Shown here: positions 16,849 through 25,474 of the stretch, one piece after another
Layout: each line of letters begins with the position of its first letter
Position numbering within the stretch: position 1 is the stretch's first letter
Source of the DNA: SLJN01 sp964505385
Lineage (GTDB): Bacteria > Bacteroidota > Rhodothermia > Balneolales > Natronogracilivirgulaceae
Assembly (NCBI GenBank): GCA_964505385.1
Contig: CAZDIA010000005.1
Coordinates: 50,438-114,437 of the forward strand
Length of the DNA: 64,000 nt
Direction of reading: 5' to 3'
Notes under the pieces: generated by a model
What the model was told of the DNA's origin: nothing
Databases searched by the model: none
Seen by the model: only the letters and a program-made list of their open reading frames with translations
Program-made: the position numbers and the translations under genes

Positions 16849-17895
16849 ATGAATATCCGATACCTTATTCTAGGATTTTGCGGCCTGTTAATTTTTGCAC
16901 TCACTGCCTGTGAACCTGAGGCTGATAACCAAGATGATACCGCTATGATGGAACAACAAAAAGACTGGGCACTGGTGATTCACGGTGGCGCCGGTACCAT
17001 TTCCAGGGATATGGAGGATGAACGACGCATACAGTACGAGGAGGGCCTTGAAACTGCACTTCAGGCCGGTGCTGATGTTCTCGAAAATGGAGGGGAAAGC
17101 CTTGATGCTATCGAAGCTGTAATAATAGCTCTTGAAGACGACTCTCTGTTTAATGCCGGCAAAGGCGCGGTATATACGAATGAAGAGCGCCACGAGCTGG
17201 ATGCATCCGTAATGGACGGCTCAACAATGGAGGCCGGGGCTATTACCGGTGTTACAACCGTAAAAAATCCCATCAAGCTGGCGCGCCATGTGATGGAAAA
17301 CTCCCGCCACATACTATTTTCAGCAGAAGGTGCTGAAGCTTACGCTGATGAGACCGATGTTGAACGTGTCGATAACTCCTACTTCAATACCCAACACCGT
17401 TACGAAGCACTACAGAATGCCATGAGTAGCGGAGAAATATTGCGGGATCACGACGGTGAATCGAAGCTAAAAGATCAGGAAGGTCATGATCTCGGAACTG
17501 TTGGTGCTGCCGCACTCGACCAAAACGGCAACCTTGCTGCGGGTACGTCAACCGGTGGACTAACCAATAAAAAATTTGGCCGCGTGGGTGATGTGCCTAT
17601 AATCGGAGCGGGAACCTATGCTAAAAACGGTTACGGCGCAGTTTCGGTTACCGGAGCCGGTGAAGAGTTAATACGCTATGCGGCAACCCATCACGTCACT
17701 TCTCTGATGGAACACACCGGCAAGTCACTGCAGGATGCTGTTGACCATGTGCTCAATGAACAACTTTCACCCGGTGATGGTGGTATTATCGCTGTGGATC
17801 AATCCGGTAATATCGTTGCTGAGTTTTCCAGCGAAGGAATGTATCGCGGAGCCGCAGACTCTGAAGGAGAGTTCAGCGTAGCAATTTGGGATTAA
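16849..17895 (+). CDS. Isoaspartyl peptidase / L-asparaginase lipoprotein (Ntn-hydrolase)
   Basis: A plant-type (type III) asparaginase that removes isoaspartyl or beta-aspartyl residues and hydrolyses asparagine. Residues 1-21 form a lipoprotein signal ending in LTAC (Cys21), so it should be anchored on the periplasmic side or exported. The mature part begins with VIHGGAGTISRD. The autocleavage site is HDLGTVGAAA with the new N-terminal nucleophile Thr217, followed by LAAGTSTGGLTNKKFGRVGD that binds substrate and sodium. The 348 residues fit the family. It probably works with peptide scavenging; the window also carries several exported peptidases. Confidence 0.93.
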   Translation: MNIRYLILGFCGLLIFALTACEPEADNQDDTAMMEQQKDWALVIHGGAGTISRDMEDERRIQYEEGLETALQAGADVLENGGESLDAIEAVIIALEDDSLFNAGKGAVYTNEERHELDASVMDGSTMEAGAITGVTTVKNPIKLARHVMENSRHILFSAEGAEAYADETDVERVDNSYFNTQHRYEALQNAMSSGEILRDHDGESKLKDQEGHDLGTVGAAALDQNGNLAAGTSTGGLTNKKFGRVGDVPIIGAGTYAKNGYGAVSVTGAGEELIRYAATHHVTSLMEHTGKSLQDAVDHVLNEQLSPGDGGIIAVDQSGNIVAEFSSEGMYRGAADSEGEFSVAIWD

Positions 17896-17949
17896 TATTT
17901 TGATAACCCCAGAGGTCAGGCGTTAAAGGATAATTTTGAGTCGCAATCG

Positions 17950-17988
17950 ACCTGCCAGGGGCTCCCTTCGGTCGCTGACCTGGCAGGT
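17950..17988. repeat. Perfect 10-bp hairpin repeat, family with 18826-18863
   Basis: Arms ACCTGCCAGG and CCTGGCAGGT are exact complements around a 19-base loop. The reverse complement of the loop reads AGCGACCGAAGGGAG, nearly the same as the loop of the hairpin at 18826-18863. It sits between the convergent asparaginase and HAD genes and could stop transcription from either side, but has no T-tract. Confidence 0.75.
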
Positions 17989-18025
17989 GGTTGTGTTTGC
18001 AACCTCAAGGATTCAGTAATCTACA

Positions 18026-18751
18026 TTACAAATCCGCGATCTTTTTAACTACATCCTCCCATGTAGAGCAGACATAATCGGCCGTTGTGTGATCTTTATC
18101 CGCATCGTTTATGCCGGTATAAAGTATAGCTTTCATTCCTATCTGCTTGGCTCCGACAATATCAGTTTGATGAATGTCGCCCACATGAACGGCCTCAGCA
18201 GGTTCGGCGCCGGTTGCAGACAAAGCCTTTCTGAATGTTTCCGGGCGTGGCTTGCTTACCCCGACTTCATCACTAAAAACAAAATCCAGGAAATAGTTAT
18301 AAAGCCCTTTTTGTTTTAAATAATCTCGCAATACCCGCCCCGGGCTAAACATTGTATCAGAAATTAATACGAGAGAAGCCTGTTCTGAGAGCTGTTTCAG
18401 GGCGGATTCGACTCCGGATGTGAGATCGGGAGGGCCGTCATGCAGGGATTCCTGAAAAACTTTGGTAACATGCTCAATTTCTTCTCTTGAAGCCGGTATG
18501 GAAAGGTAATCAAGCAAACCGGATACTAACTCATCCACCGGGGTAGTCCGGTGATTTCCAAGCCATTCATTTTCAAATTGATCAATAATAAACTGCCTGC
18601 CTTTCTGAATCTGATCTTTATCCGGAGTTATTTTATAAGCGGTTCCTAAATCTTGAACTGCCTTAATACGGGCGGCATGCCTCTCCGGGCCATTACTATC
18701 CGCAATTGTAATGGTATTCCAGAAATCAATAGTTACTGTGTTTATGCTCAT
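18026..18751 (-). CDS. HAD-superfamily hydrolase
   Basis: A 241-residue haloacid-dehalogenase-type hydrolase, probably a phosphatase of small molecules. Motif I is TIDFWNT with nucleophile Asp9; position +2 is Trp rather than the Asp of classical phosphatases. Motif II is LVLISDT, motif III the Lys in VSKPRPETF, and motif IV is VHVGDIHQTDIVGAKQIGM. A helical cap lies between motifs I and II. The substrate is not evident. The gene is flanked by two related hairpin repeats in opposite orientation (17950-17988 and 18826-18863). Confidence 0.88.
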   Translation of the reverse strand: MSINTVTIDFWNTITIADSNGPERHAARIKAVQDLGTAYKITPDKDQIQKGRQFIIDQFENEWLGNHRTTPVDELVSGLLDYLSIPASREEIEHVTKVFQESLHDGPPDLTSGVESALKQLSEQASLVLISDTMFSPGRVLRDYLKQKGLYNYFLDFVFSDEVGVSKPRPETFRKALSATGAEPAEAVHVGDIHQTDIVGAKQIGMKAILYTGINDADKDHTTADYVCSTWEDVVKKIADL

Positions 18752-18825
18752 GGATAATTATGACGAAGGTCTGTTGATTGATTAATAATTACTATTCAAG
18801 TAAAAAAAATGTTTAACTCACGCCG

Positions 18826-18863
18826 ACCGTCGGGTCAGCGACCGAAAGAAGGACCCGACTGGT
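18826..18863. repeat. Hairpin repeat, partner of 17950-17988
   Basis: GTCGGGTC (18829-18836) and GACCCGAC (18852-18859) pair perfectly, and ACC/GGT extend the stem after a bulge. The loop AGCGACCGAAAGAAG matches the reverse complement of the other hairpin's loop, although the stems differ. Conserved loop with changing stems suggests selection on an RNA-like structure or a common mobile ancestor. Confidence 0.7.
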
Positions 18864-18893
18864 CCATACCGGTTCAATAATCATAATAAACAC

Positions 18894-19104
18894 TAAAAAT
18901 TAAAGAATTCTACGAACTCAAGATGACAAGATTTTAAGAAGTTAGGAAATTAAGAAAATGAGAGTAGTTTGCCGGAGCGACTGATGTTGCTGGGTACACC
19001 CTGCCCAGAACTCAGCACCCAGAGCCCAGACCATTCTTACCATCTTTACTTCTTTACATCTTTATCTCTTCTCATCTTCCCCTCTTAAACTCTTCAAAAA
19101 AGAA
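18894..19104. repeat. Composite palindromic element with purine and pyrimidine arms
   Basis: The left arm (to 18962) is a degenerate series such as AAGATGACAAG and AAGAAGTTAGGAAATTAAG. The right arm (from about 19034) is its approximate complement, such as CTTACCATCTTTACTTC. A 70-base core with AGAACTCAGCACC lies between. A similar element in opposite order lies at 20860-21010, so the pair brackets pyrR-pyrB. Confidence 0.6.
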
Positions 19105-19126
19105 TATTGAGTATGAGTTCTGACAT

Positions 19127-19164
19127 CCCGGAGCGTAGATACTGGCGTTTCTTAGAGGCGCTAA
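19127..19164 (+). repeat. Copy of the TTTCTTAGAGGCACTA repeat family
   Basis: This copy reads GGAGCGTAGATACTGGCG followed by TTTCTTAGAGGCGCTAA. Compared with the copies at 31957-32000 and 34707-34750 it has a short deletion after GAGCG and one change in the tail. It ends about 105 bases before the pyrR start. Confidence 0.7.
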
Positions 19165-19268
19165 TCAGCTGTTACGCTTCCACAGGATAAATCAAATTCC
19201 TTTTTTGAACTATCCTTTGGAGTTAGCTAAATTCCGGCAACAAAAATCGCTATATTCCAAATACCGCC

Positions 19269-19823
19269 GTGAAAGAGTCCCGAATACTATCAAATCAGGA
19301 TATAGAACGAACCCTGACCCGCTTTGCGCATCAGGTGATTGAACCATTTGACGATCCGGGAGGATTGGTGCTCGTCGGTATCCAAACACGCGGTATTCAT
19401 ATTGCACGCCGGTTGCGGGACCGTATCAAGTTTTATTTTCATCTTCAGTTACCTGTCGGGCTGCTCGATATCACGTTTTACCGGGATGATTTTCGCTCCC
19501 GCCGTGAAATGCCTACCGTACAGCGAACCGAAATCCCTTTTGATGTACAAGGGAAAAATGTGGTTTTGGTGGATGACGTCCTTTACACCGGCCGTACTGC
19601 ACGTTCCGGGCTGGAAGCCATTATGAGTTTTGGCCGGCCTGCCGACGTCAGGTTTTGCTGCCTCATTGATCGGGGCCACAGAGAGTTGCCCATCCAGGCT
19701 GATATTATCGGCAAAACCATAGCCACCCATGAGCATGAAGAAATTTCTGTTCATCTCACGGAAGAAGATGGTGAAGATGCTGTCTATGTAACCCAAAAAA
19801 CCAAGGAAGATAAATCAACATGA
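19269..19823 (+). CDS. pyrR: Bifunctional pyrimidine regulatory protein / uracil phosphoribosyltransferase
   Basis: PyrR senses UMP and controls pyr genes through RNA binding in many bacteria, and has uracil phosphoribosyltransferase activity. The 184 residues carry the type I PRPP loop VVLVDDVLYTGRTARS (about 98-113) and family segments VGIQTRGIHIARRL and LPVGLLDITFYRDD. The start is GTG at 19269; no ATG precedes the conserved region. Its stop overlaps the pyrB ATG by four bases. I did not find a convincing antiterminator/terminator pair before pyrR or pyrB, so RNA attenuation is not shown. Confidence 0.95.
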   Translation: MKESRILSNQDIERTLTRFAHQVIEPFDDPGGLVLVGIQTRGIHIARRLRDRIKFYFHLQLPVGLLDITFYRDDFRSRREMPTVQRTEIPFDVQGKNVVLVDDVLYTGRTARSGLEAIMSFGRPADVRFCCLIDRGHRELPIQADIIGKTIATHEHEEISVHLTEEDGEDAVYVTQKTKEDKST

Positions 19824-20767
19824 CGGAGGGAAACAGCGCTACATCGGAATTTAACCATCGCCATCTGCTTGGCCTGGCGAATTATTCCTCCGCTGATATT
19901 TCACATATTCTCGAACAGACAGATCGCTTTCTTGAAATCCTGAATCGTCCGATTCCGAAAATTCCCACATTGAGAGATGTTACAGTGGTTAATTTATTTT
20001 ATGAAGACAGTACCCGCACCCGGCTCTCTTTTGAGTTGGCTGAAAAACGAATGGGCGCGGATGTAGTCAACTTTTCCGCCGGCAGTTCCAGCGTGCAAAA
20101 AGGTGAATCTCTGCGTGATACGATCCAAAACATCGGTGCGATGAAAATCGACATGGTAGTGATCCGCCATAAAAGCCCCGGCGCAGCTCACTATCTCACT
20201 CGTTGCCTGGACACTTCGGTTCTGAACGCCGGTGATGGTGCTCGCGAACATCCTACTCAAGCGCTTCTCGATCTCTATTCGATGAAACAAAAATTCGGAA
20301 AACTTGAGGGATTAAAAGTAGCGATAATAGGTGACATCCAGCATAGTCGGGTAGTGCGGTCTAATCTCATCGGACTGAGGAAAATGGGCGCCGAAGTCAC
20401 TATTTGCGGGCCGAAATCAATGATGCCGCTTTATGCTGAGGAACTTGGTGCAAATATCTCCTATAATCTCGAAGAAACCCTGGAGTGGACAGATGTGGCA
20501 ATGGCCCTGCGAATTCAGCTTGAGCGTCAGGAACAGGGGTTATTTCCATCGATCAGAGAATATCATGAGCAGTTCGGAATTAAAAAACGCCATCTCAAAG
20601 AATTCCCGAACTTTACCATTATGCACCCCGGACCCATCAACCGTGGTGTGGAGCTTGAGAGCGAAGTAGCCGAAAGCCCGCGTGCAATTATACTGGATCA
20701 GGTTACTAACGGTCTGGCAGTGCGGATGGCAGCACTCTATTTACTTTCCGGAAGTGGAAAAGACTAA
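19820..20767 (+). CDS. pyrB: Aspartate carbamoyltransferase catalytic subunit
   Basis: It condenses carbamoyl phosphate with aspartate in pyrimidine synthesis. The 315 residues show the carbamoyl-phosphate motif DSTRTRLSFE (STRTR at 64-68), KGESLRDT near 94-101, the motif HPTQALLD, and the aspartate-binding MHPGPINRGVE near the C-terminus. It starts ATG at 19820, overlapping pyrR. No pyrI or pyrC follows, unlike some operons, so this is a two-gene pyrRB unit. Confidence 0.96.
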   Translation: MTEGNSATSEFNHRHLLGLANYSSADISHILEQTDRFLEILNRPIPKIPTLRDVTVVNLFYEDSTRTRLSFELAEKRMGADVVNFSAGSSSVQKGESLRDTIQNIGAMKIDMVVIRHKSPGAAHYLTRCLDTSVLNAGDGAREHPTQALLDLYSMKQKFGKLEGLKVAIIGDIQHSRVVRSNLIGLRKMGAEVTICGPKSMMPLYAEELGANISYNLEETLEWTDVAMALRIQLERQEQGLFPSIREYHEQFGIKKRHLKEFPNFTIMHPGPINRGVELESEVAESPRAIILDQVTNGLAVRMAALYLLSGSGKD

Positions 20768-20859
20768 GAATAAATTTCTATAGAGAATTAATCTCATAAT
20801 CCCCTAACCCGGATAAGCCGGAAGTAAAAAACTTTTTAAGAGATCAAGTGGGGGAAGAT

Positions 20860-21010
20860 GAAAGGAGAGAAAGACGTAAAAATGTGAAGAAGGTAAGATA
20901 ATAACCCGGAACCCAAATTCCGGCCACTCCTCCAAACCTCTTACATTTTCTTGAAATCTCAACTCCTTAGATTCTTGTCATCTTGACTTCTTAAAATTCT
21001 TTAATTCTTT
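20860..21010. repeat. Composite palindromic element, inverted relative of 18894-19104
   Basis: A purine arm (about 20865-20900) resembles the complement of 19031-19060. After a short CCGG-rich core, a pyrimidine arm (20944-21010) matches the complement of 18894-18962; the core word CAAGATGACAAGA is identical on the opposite strand. The element lies in the convergent pyrB/secA spacer (20768-21050), which holds no gene. Confidence 0.6.
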
Positions 21011-21050
21011 ATGAGATGGGTATACATTAAAAATTAAGCACTTAACAAGA

Positions 21051-24000
21051 CTATCTTCCGCAGCAGTGCTTGTATTTTTTGCCTGAACCGCATGGGCATG
21101 CATCATTTCGGCCGACCTTTTCACCTACAACTTCAGGTTGTCGCTTCTGCTGTCCGCCATTTGCCTGACCCTGCCGCTGCTTATCACCGTCGCCGAATTT
21201 AATGCCCATGTTTTCAGCGGAAGCTTGTGATGCCGTAAGCTTGCTTGGATCAACCATTCGCTGTTTCGGCGAATCTTTCGCTTGTTTCATCCGGTTTTGA
21301 TCCGGAGCAGCCTCAGGCACAGCCCGCCAGATAACCGAAGTGATTTCGGTATTCAGGGTATCCATCAGCTCAAGGAACATATTGTAGGCTTCCTTTTTAT
21401 ACTCGCGAAGCGGGTCTCGTTGACCGAATGATCGAAGCCCGATACCTTCTTTTACAGTATCGAGTTCGCGGAGATGTTCCATCCATTTTTCGTCGATGAT
21501 GGAGAGTACTGCCGAGCGCTCCAGCGAGCGGAGAATTTCTGTTCCTTCACTTTCGAGCGCCTCTTTAACATCAACAACAACACGTAAACGACGTTTACCA
21601 TCAGTAAAGATGATCTGTACTTTCGACGGCTTATTTTCAGCCTCGCTTTCCTCAATCCGCTTCATCACTTTATGAAACGGCTCGCTGATGCGTTTTTCCT
21701 TTTCGCGGTAAGCTTCCAGCGCACGCTCGAAAATCATATCCACCAAACCATCATGGCCAAGGTTTGACCAGTGCTCACGATCCAGCTCTACATCCACCGC
21801 GAGTTGTCGAAGTATGCGCTCCTGGATAGCATCATATTCCCCGAGTTCGTAGTGGTCATTGACGATACTGCTGATAGTATCCTCCAGCATATTCAGAATC
21901 TCGTTGGCGAGCTTTTCACCAAGAAGGGCATTACGCCGGCGTTCATAAACAACTTTACGCTGATTATTCAGCACATCATCAAACTCAAGCTGCCGCTTAC
22001 GGATGCTGAAGTTATTCTGCTCAACTTTGGTTTGCGCGCGCTCCAAAGATTTGGAAAGCCAGCTGTGCTGGAGCACTTCACCTTCATCAAACTTAATGCG
22101 ATCCATTGTATTAGCGAGGCTCTCGCCAAACAGGCGCATTAAATCATCTTCAAGCGAAACATAAAACTGTGATTCACCGGGATCACCCTGGCGTCCGGAA
22201 CGTCCGCGAAGCTGAAGATCCGTTCGGCGTGATTCGTGTCGCTCCGTACCAATGATCGCCAATCCGCCAAGCTCCTTAACTCCTTCGCCAAGCTTGATAT
22301 CTGTTCCCCGGCCGGCCATGTTCGTGGCGATTGTGACGGCTCCGCGCTGCCCGGCCTGTGCAACAATTTCACTTTCTTTTTGATTATGCTTGGCATTCAA
22401 TACATTGTGAGGAATTTTCTCCCGCTTGAGCATCCGGCTCAGCTTTTCGGATGCCTCCACACTTGTTGTACCCACCAGCACCGGCTGACCCCGATCGTTA
22501 TACTCTTTAATTTTTTCGAGTACGGCATTAAACTTTTCCCGCTTGGTGCGGTAAATTAAATCATCGTGATCGATCCGGCGAACCGGCTCATTCGTTGGGA
22601 TTTCGACCACGTCCATTGAATAAATTTCCTGGAACTCATCTTCTTCAGTCGCAGCGGTACCGGTCATACCGGCAATTTTGTGGTACATCCGGAAGTAGTT
22701 CTGAAGCGTGATACTGGCATACGTTTGAGTTGCAGCTTCAACTTTAACATTTTCTTTTGCCTCAATAGCCTGATGCAAACCGTCTGAAAAACGGCGACCT
22801 GGCATTGCGCGCCCCGTGTGTTCATCCACTATCTGAACCTTGCCATCGGAAACGATATATTCATCGTCATTTTCGAACAATGTATACGCTTTGAGAAGCT
22901 GGTTAACCGAGTGGATGCGCTCACTTTTCTCCGAAAATGTTCTATGTAATTCGGATTCTTTTTCGGCCTTTTCCGTTCTGAGATTTTCCTTAGCCTTGGC
23001 AATTTGCTGCTCTTTAAACTCCGGGCTGAAATCCTCCTTTTGCTGAATCCGTTCAACTTCTTCCCGCTCCCGCTTTTCAAACTCCTCGTCGATTTTCGCC
23101 GATTCTTCACCAAAGTCAGGAATCACAAAAAACTCGGGATCTTCACCTTCTCTGGTGAGCAGCTCGCGTCCCTTATCAGTCAGCTCGATGGTATTCTGCT
23201 TTTGATCAACAACATAAAACATCTCTTCATCGACGATGTGCATGTTCTTGCCCTGATCCTGCAGATACAGATATTCGGTCTGTTCTACGAGCCGCTGAAT
23301 TTCAGCTTCCTGCACCAACTTCTGGAATTTCTTGTTTTTAGGAAATCCACGTTGGGCACGTAACAACTGTAAACCGGCTTTCTCAGTATCCCCTTGCTCC
23401 CATGCCTTTTCGGCATCATTTACAAAATCGTTGATAAGCTTTCTCTGAGCCTTTACCAGATTCTCAACCCGAGGCTTCAGCTCAGTATATTTTTCTGATT
23501 GATTATCTTTAGGCACCGGCCCGGAAATAATTAGCGGCGTTCGCGCTTCATCAATAAGTACGGAGTCGACCTCATCGACGATGGTATAATGATGACCTTG
23601 CTGCACCAGCATTTCCGGTGTTACGGCCATATTGTCGCGCAGATAGTCAAAACCGAATTCATTATTGGTGCCATAAATGACATCACATTTATACGCCTCC
23701 CTTCTTTGCTCACTGTTTGGCTGGTATTTATCGATGCAATCCACTGACAATCCGTGGAATTCAAAGATAGCTGCATTCCACTCGGCGTCGCGTTTAGCCA
23801 GATAATCATTAACCGTAACGATATGGACACCACGACCAACAAGAGCGTTCAGATATGCGGGGAAAATGGCAACCAGTGTTTTACCTTCACCCGTTTTCAT
23901 TTCGGAAATACGACCCTGGTGAAGCACAATCGCGCCTACAAGCTGTACATCAAAGGGGACCATTTGCCAGGTCATCTCGGTGCCGGCAACCGTCCATGTT

Positions 24001-24401
24001 TTTCCAACAAACCGGCGACAGGTTTCTTTTAACACAGCAAAAGCTTCGGGAAGTATATCTTCGAGAATTTCTTCGGCTACATCAAGCCACTCCTGATCCA
24101 ATTCTTCGAGCTCGTCACTAAGCTCCTGGCGGCGCGACATCGTAAGCTCATCGTCCTCATTTTCTTCAAGCGTGCTGAGCTGGGATTTAATTTCATCCAT
24201 ACGCTTTTGCGTAGGTTCAGTAGCTTCCCGTATCTCTTTTTTGAACTCTTCGGTTTTAGCTTTTAACTGATCGTCGCTAAGCGCTTTTAGCTCATCTTCA
24301 TAGGATTTAATTTCATCGACGACCGGCCAGATTTTTTTGAGATCTTTTTCACTCTTGCTGCCGAAAACTTTGGAAATGGTATTAAATACTTTTTCAATCA
24401 T
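21051..24401 (-). CDS. secA: Preprotein translocase ATPase SecA
   Basis: SecA drives secretory proteins through SecYEG. At 1116 residues it is longer than the roughly 900-residue E. coli form. Extra length comes from an acidic insert near residues 61-110 before the nucleotide site and a charged, coiled-coil-like insert around 330-520. Walker A is MKTGEGKTLVA (171-175 core); the DEAD-type motif is DEVDSVLIDEARTPL; IATNMAGRGTDI is in the second ATPase lobe. The C-terminus has a zinc-binding SEC-C motif CPCGSGKKYKHCC, which usually contacts SecB or phospholipid. It is close to yidC and yidD, which also serve membrane insertion. Its own promoter should lie in 24402-24500. Confidence 0.97.
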   Translation of the reverse strand: MIEKVFNTISKVFGSKSEKDLKKIWPVVDEIKSYEDELKALSDDQLKAKTEEFKKEIREATEPTQKRMDEIKSQLSTLEENEDDELTMSRRQELSDELEELDQEWLDVAEEILEDILPEAFAVLKETCRRFVGKTWTVAGTEMTWQMVPFDVQLVGAIVLHQGRISEMKTGEGKTLVAIFPAYLNALVGRGVHIVTVNDYLAKRDAEWNAAIFEFHGLSVDCIDKYQPNSEQRREAYKCDVIYGTNNEFGFDYLRDNMAVTPEMLVQQGHHYTIVDEVDSVLIDEARTPLIISGPVPKDNQSEKYTELKPRVENLVKAQRKLINDFVNDAEKAWEQGDTEKAGLQLLRAQRGFPKNKKFQKLVQEAEIQRLVEQTEYLYLQDQGKNMHIVDEEMFYVVDQKQNTIELTDKGRELLTREGEDPEFFVIPDFGEESAKIDEEFEKREREEVERIQQKEDFSPEFKEQQIAKAKENLRTEKAEKESELHRTFSEKSERIHSVNQLLKAYTLFENDDEYIVSDGKVQIVDEHTGRAMPGRRFSDGLHQAIEAKENVKVEAATQTYASITLQNYFRMYHKIAGMTGTAATEEDEFQEIYSMDVVEIPTNEPVRRIDHDDLIYRTKREKFNAVLEKIKEYNDRGQPVLVGTTSVEASEKLSRMLKREKIPHNVLNAKHNQKESEIVAQAGQRGAVTIATNMAGRGTDIKLGEGVKELGGLAIIGTERHESRRTDLQLRGRSGRQGDPGESQFYVSLEDDLMRLFGESLANTMDRIKFDEGEVLQHSWLSKSLERAQTKVEQNNFSIRKRQLEFDDVLNNQRKVVYERRRNALLGEKLANEILNMLEDTISSIVNDHYELGEYDAIQERILRQLAVDVELDREHWSNLGHDGLVDMIFERALEAYREKEKRISEPFHKVMKRIEESEAENKPSKVQIIFTDGKRRLRVVVDVKEALESEGTEILRSLERSAVLSIIDEKWMEHLRELDTVKEGIGLRSFGQRDPLREYKKEAYNMFLELMDTLNTEITSVIWRAVPEAAPDQNRMKQAKDSPKQRMVDPSKLTASQASAENMGIKFGDGDKQRQGQANGGQQKRQPEVVGEKVGRNDACPCGSGKKYKHCCGR

Positions 24402-24691
24402 ATAATTGGATCATACTGTGAAACTTCGCACTGCGTTTTTATAAAGCTGTATAAGTTACGCCTATTATCATGTAGCTGCAAAACAGCAAACAATCCAGTA
24501 GGCACAGTTATTAACAACTGAAAAATCAACTCTATTGCCTGCCTAACAGGCTGAATTGAACAACGAAGGTTGGTCTAAATTAGCTTGCAAAAATTGTTAG
24601 TTCTGATTTTGCTATGAAAGTTGTATTTTAGGTGGCTCTCGAATTGTTCTGATAATATTATTTTGAAAGTCAAATTACATTTGATTAACCC

Positions 24692-24847
24692 ATGAAACGT
24701 ACGTATCAACCAAGTAAACGAAGTAGAAGAAATACTCACGGTTTTCGGAAACGCATGAAATCCGCCGATGGCAGAAAAGTGCTGCGCCGTCGCCGGGCGA
24801 AAGGTCGGCAAAAGCTGACCGTTAGCGATGAGCGCGGACCTAAATAA
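24692..24847 (+). CDS. rpmH: 50S ribosomal protein L34
   Basis: A 51-residue basic protein starting MKRTYQPSKRSRRNTHGFR, the universal L34 beginning, with the RMKSADGRKVLRRRRAKGR core. The C-terminus KLTVSDERGPK is a few residues longer than the typical 44-47. The ATG is at 24692 and TAA at 24845-24847. Its last 20 bases overlap the rnpA start in another frame. The order rpmH-rnpA-yidD-yidC is the classical arrangement near the origin of many bacteria. Confidence 0.96.
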   Translation: MKRTYQPSKRSRRNTHGFRKRMKSADGRKVLRRRRAKGRQKLTVSDERGPK

Positions 24848-25235
24848 ACTGATTAATACAGGCCGGCTGCCCTCGTGGCATATTTTGCGGGGCGAAACTG
24901 TATTCCAGCTGATTTTTCAGAAAGGCAAAGTTATTCCGGCCAGATACCTTGTTCTCAGATATCGAAAAGTGCCGGATGAACCATTTGATAAACGGGTCGG
25001 CTTTATTGCCGGTAAACGACTTGGGAAAGCGGTAAAGCGAAATAAAGTTAAGCGGTATATGCGTGAAGCGTACCGCATCAATAAACATATAATGGCAGAT
25101 TTGCTCACTCAACAAGAGTTCGGGCTTCATTATTTGTTTATGGCCAGGACAGTTTCAGCATCGTTTCATGAAATCGAAAAAGATTGCTGCAAACTAATGA
25201 AAGCATTACAAGAACAGATTTATCCGGCTGAGTGA
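24828..25235 (+). CDS. rnpA: Ribonuclease P protein component
   Basis: The protein subunit that helps RNase P RNA trim tRNA 5' leaders. The 135 residues hold the family signature GFIAGKRLGKAVKRNKVKRYMREAYR (given in parts: IAGKRLGKAV, KRNKVKRYMREAYR) and an N-terminal FQLIFQKGKVIPARYLVLRY strand-helix region. The ATG at 24828 lies inside rpmH, giving a 20-base overlap; the family's N-terminal basic segment fits this start, and no better ATG follows. yidD starts one base after the stop. Confidence 0.93.
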   Translation: MSADLNKLINTGRLPSWHILRGETVFQLIFQKGKVIPARYLVLRYRKVPDEPFDKRVGFIAGKRLGKAVKRNKVKRYMREAYRINKHIMADLLTQQEFGLHYLFMARTVSASFHEIEKDCCKLMKALQEQIYPAE

Positions 25236-25236
25236 A

Positions 25237-25467
25237 GTGATGAGATACATCGGTATATATCTGGTTAAAGCGTATCAGCTAATGATTTCTCCGTATTTTC
25301 CGGCTTCCTGCCGGTACTATCCGACTTGTAGCCAGTATGCCATTGATGCCCTGCGTATTCACGGTCTGTTTAAAGGCATGGTTTTAGCCGCCTGGCGGAT
25401 ATTAAGATGTAACCCCTGGAGCGACGGGGGTGAAGACCCTGTACCTGAACCTAAAAAAACAAACTGA
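25237..25467 (+). CDS. yidD: Membrane protein insertion efficiency factor YidD
   Basis: A small amphipathic inner-membrane-associated protein that assists YidC/Sec insertion. The 76 residues include the family core SPYFPASCRYYPTCSQYA with three conserved cysteines, then AAWRILRCNPWSDGGEDPVP. The start is GTG at 25237 or the adjacent ATG at 25240. It is squeezed between rnpA and yidC, its usual place. Confidence 0.95.
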   Translation: MMRYIGIYLVKAYQLMISPYFPASCRYYPTCSQYAIDALRIHGLFKGMVLAAWRILRCNPWSDGGEDPVPEPKKTN

Positions 25468-25474
25468 CTGACTT

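Larger units (their letters stand above)
18752..19268. other. Gene-free composite repeat region upstream of pyrR
   Basis: No credible ORF is present in 517 bases. In order it holds a hairpin at 18826-18863, a purine-rich AAGA/AAGTTA arm at about 18894-18962, a 32-base segment at 19007-19038 repeated at 34675-34706, a pyrimidine-rich arm at about 19034-19104, and a copy of the TTTCTTAGAGGCACTA family at 19127-19164. The pyrR promoter must be here or just downstream. Confidence 0.75.

Noticed and set aside
18894..19104. Possible CRISPR-like array
   Set aside because: The AAGA-type units are degenerate, have no fixed repeat length or unique spacers, and no cas gene is near.
18752..19268. PyrR-controlled attenuator before pyrR
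   Set aside because: The hairpins there belong to repeat families and are not followed by T-tracts; no mutually exclusive antiterminator was seen.
24402..24691. Replication origin near rpmH
   Set aside because: The rpmH-rnpA-yidC order is often near oriC, but no cluster of DnaA boxes and no dnaA gene were recognised here.
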